Assembly: GCA_049301135.1 (NCBI GenBank)
Contig: JBAQKP010000026.1
Span: 1 to 16,378, forward strand
Source: JAYXXU01 sp049301135
GTDB lineage: Bacteria; Pseudomonadota; Gammaproteobacteria; Pseudomonadales; Moraxellaceae
DNA: 16,378 bases
Direction: 5' to 3'
Part shown: positions 14,983-16,378 of the stretch, piece after piece
Numbering within the stretch: the first letter of the stretch is position 1
How the letters are laid out: each line of letters starts with the position of its first letter
Program-made: the position numbers and the translations under genes
Notes under the pieces: generated by a model
Told to the model about the DNA's origin: nothing
The model's input: the letters and a program-made list of their open reading frames with translations, nothing else
Database searches by the model: none

Positions 14983-15080
14983 TACGGTGTAACACAGTCG
15001 TGTCGTGATGCGAGAGGGTTTGGTGAGTGTGTTAGCACGCCAAAAAATCCCGCGAGTGGTCACGGCTGTTGTGGTCGATT

Positions 15081-15168
15081 GCTGTCAGGCTGAGTATCCC
15101 TTGCCTGACAGCTCGCCGTAGCACCCGATTTAAGGGCGCAAGCATCCGAAGATCCATTTGATGCTTGC
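15081..15168 (+). promoter_or_regulatory. Paired stem-loops in the sucA leader
   Basis: Stem one: GCTGTCAGGC (15081-15090) with GCCTGACAGC (15103-15112), a perfect 10-bp stem and a 12-base loop. Stem two: GCAAGCATC (15138-15146) with GATGCTTGC (15160-15168), a perfect 9-bp stem and a 13-base loop. Neither is followed by a T run. Alternative pairings exist: GCTTGC at 15194-15199 could also pair with the left arm of stem two, and GCAGG (15167-15171) with CCTGC (15178-15182) competes with stem two's right arm. sucA starts 61 bases later with a weak ribosome binding site. A structured mRNA leader is plausible; families of sucA leader RNAs are known in other bacteria, but I cannot say that this is one. 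Confidence 0.5.
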
Positions 15169-15228
15169 AGGGGTAAGCCTGCTTTATCCAGCAGCTTGCA
15201 TTTTTGCGATTTGAAGACGAGCAGACTC

Positions 15229-16378
15229 ATGTATGAGGTAGAAGCGCAGCAACAGGACACCGAGCTGTCCGGCGATAATGCGGCCTATATCGAACAAATT
15301 TACGAGCATTATCTGACTGCACCCGACTCAGTCGATGCTGAGTGGCGCAGTTATTTTGATCAGTATCCACAAGGTGACCAACCACACGGTTCAGTCCGTG
15401 AGCAGTTTTTGCTGCTGGCGCGTAACAGTACGCGGGCACAGCCGCTGCTGCAAAGCTCAGTCAGTACTGACCATGAGCGTCGCCAAGTCGGTGTGTTACA
15501 GCTGATCGCAGCCTATCGCAATCGCGGACATCAAAAAGCCAAATTAGACCCACTGGGGCTGGCCAAGCGTGAGCATGTGCCAGATTTGGACTTGGCTGCG
15601 CATGGCTTGTCCAAGTCAGATCTGGATACCGTCTTTCAAACCGGCAATCTGGCGATTGGTAAAGCTGAAACCACGTTGGCCGATATGATTGCTGCGATGG
15701 AGTCGATCTATTGCGGGTCGATTGGCGCAGAATATATGCACATCGTGGACACCAAAGAAAAGCGCTGGATTCAGCAGCGTTTAGAGGGTGCACGTGGCTT
15801 GCCGCAATTTTCGCGTGAAGCGCGTTTGGGCTTGTTAGAGCGCTTGACTGCGGCTGAAGGGCTAGAAAAATTTCTCGGTAATAAATTTGTCGGTGCAAAA
15901 CGCTTTGGCCTAGAAGGTGGCGAAAGCTTTATCCCGATGGTCAATGAAATGATTCAGCGTGCGGGTGCAGCTGGAACGCTTGAAATCGTGATTGCGATGG
16001 CACACCGCGGCCGTTTGAACTTACTGGTCAATATTCTGGGCAAAAACCCAGCCGATTTGTTTGGTGAGTTTGAAGGCAAAAAAAGCTTTAACCAAAAAGG
16101 CTCCGGCGATGTTAAATACCATCAAGGCTACTCATCCAATGTGATGACAGCCGGTGGCGAAATGCATTTGGCGTTGGCATTTAACCCGTCGCACCTTGAG
16201 ATTGTCAGCCCTGTGGTTGAAGGCTCAGTGCGGGCGCGGCAGGTGCGCCGTGAGGATGTCGGCGGCGATAAAGTCATGCCGATCATCGTGCATGGTGATG
16301 CCGCCTTTGCTGGTCAAGGTGTGGTGATGGAAACCTTCCAAATGTCGCAAACGCGCGGCTATACGGTCGGTGGCACAC
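15229..16378 (+). CDS. sucA: 2-oxoglutarate dehydrogenase E1 component, 3'-truncated by window edge
   Basis: SucA is the thiamine-diphosphate-dependent E1 subunit of the 2-oxoglutarate dehydrogenase complex, which makes succinyl-CoA with SucB and Lpd. The first 383 residues are present, of about 940 expected. The N-terminal segment (SGDNAAYIEQIYEHYLTAP, 14-32) is the part that binds the E2 subunit. RNRGHQKAKLDPLG (97-110), the AHRGRLNLLVN core (258-268), GDVKYHQGYS with His298, and HGDAAFAGQGVV (355-366, start of the ThDP and metal site) are all as in E. coli. The ATG at 15229 is chosen since the sequence before it gives no other good start; only a weak GAAGACGAG lies upstream. The frame is open to the right edge with no stop or frameshift. 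Its leader has unusual structure, described separately. Confidence 0.96.
   Translation, partial: MYEVEAQQQDTELSGDNAAYIEQIYEHYLTAPDSVDAEWRSYFDQYPQGDQPHGSVREQFLLLARNSTRAQPLLQSSVSTDHERRQVGVLQLIAAYRNRGHQKAKLDPLGLAKREHVPDLDLAAHGLSKSDLDTVFQTGNLAIGKAETTLADMIAAMESIYCGSIGAEYMHIVDTKEKRWIQQRLEGARGLPQFSREARLGLLERLTAAEGLEKFLGNKFVGAKRFGLEGGESFIPMVNEMIQRAGAAGTLEIVIAMAHRGRLNLLVNILGKNPADLFGEFEGKKSFNQKGSGDVKYHQGYSSNVMTAGGEMHLALAFNPSHLEIVSPVVEGSVRARQVRREDVGGDKVMPIIVHGDAAFAGQGVVMETFQMSQTRGYTVGGT

Larger units (their letters stand above)
14398..15228. other. sdhB-sucA gap, 831 bp, no intact gene
   Basis: This gap holds the sdh terminator, a possible decayed reading frame (14445-14798), a second copy of the terminator hairpin (14616-14631), a wide 10-bp inverted repeat (14788-14854), a 16-bp palindrome (14967-14982), and two perfect stem-loops in front of sucA (15081-15168). 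Open frames such as 14575-14850 and 14875-15093 (plus) have no convincing start signals or family features. I could not pick a sucA promoter with confidence. Confidence 0.6.

Noticed and set aside
14875..15093. Plus-strand open frame of 72 codons before sucA
   Set aside because: Cys- and Gly-rich with a GTG start and no ribosome binding site. It runs through the palindrome and most of the first sucA leader stem. I could not tie it to a family.
15461..15898. Minus-strand open frame of 145 codons
   Set aside because: Shadow of sucA, which is intact and well conserved on the plus strand.

Overview
The window looks like the chromosome of a gammaproteobacterium of the order Pseudomonadales, most likely a Moraxellaceae member related to Acinetobacter. 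The CoaD, SmpB and SdhC/D/B proteins are of that type, the paired FilA/DUF6160-like surface proteins are typical of that group, and the TCA block has its usual gamma arrangement (gltA divergent from sdhCDAB, then sucA). Base composition looks near 50% GC by eye, higher than usual for Acinetobacter itself, so the genus is left open.

Layout. 1-2855: two tandem genes for large, Gly/Asn/Ser-rich secreted proteins; the first runs off the left edge. A bidirectional terminator separates them from smpB (minus). 3544-4907 is a plus-strand housekeeping stretch: coaD, a YfhL-type 2[4Fe-4S] ferredoxin, the RNase P RNA gene rnpB, and an elongator tRNA-Met with its own promoter and terminator. 4982-7647 (minus) is nadE (glutamine-dependent NAD synthetase) coupled by a one-base stop/start overlap to an unknown all-helical 348-residue protein. 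7772-8445 (plus) is a small two-gene unit: a PP0621-like membrane-anchored zinc-finger protein overlapping a 155-residue protein with an HELVH motif. It meets, stop against stop, a membrane-anchored protein of unknown function (8446-9009, minus) that lies behind the gltA terminator. 9073-16378 is the TCA region: gltA (minus), a 710-bp divergent control region, sdhC-sdhD-sdhA-sdhB as a tight operon with a strong terminator, an 831-bp gap, and sucA, cut by the right edge.

How the genes fit together. Citrate synthase, succinate dehydrogenase and the E1 subunit of 2-oxoglutarate dehydrogenase form the respiratory core; CoaD (CoA) and NadE (NAD) supply cofactors used by these enzymes. SmpB and RNase P RNA belong to ribosome rescue and tRNA maturation.

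Most of the window is ordinary core genome. The parts that merit a second look are the sdhB-sucA gap (possible decayed reading frame, a duplicated terminator hairpin, a 16-bp palindrome, and two perfect stem-loops before sucA), the sdhC leader hairpin, an operator-like inverted repeat within the promoter of the HELVH gene pair, and that gene pair itself. I found no CRISPR array, insertion sequence or clear new multi-gene system.
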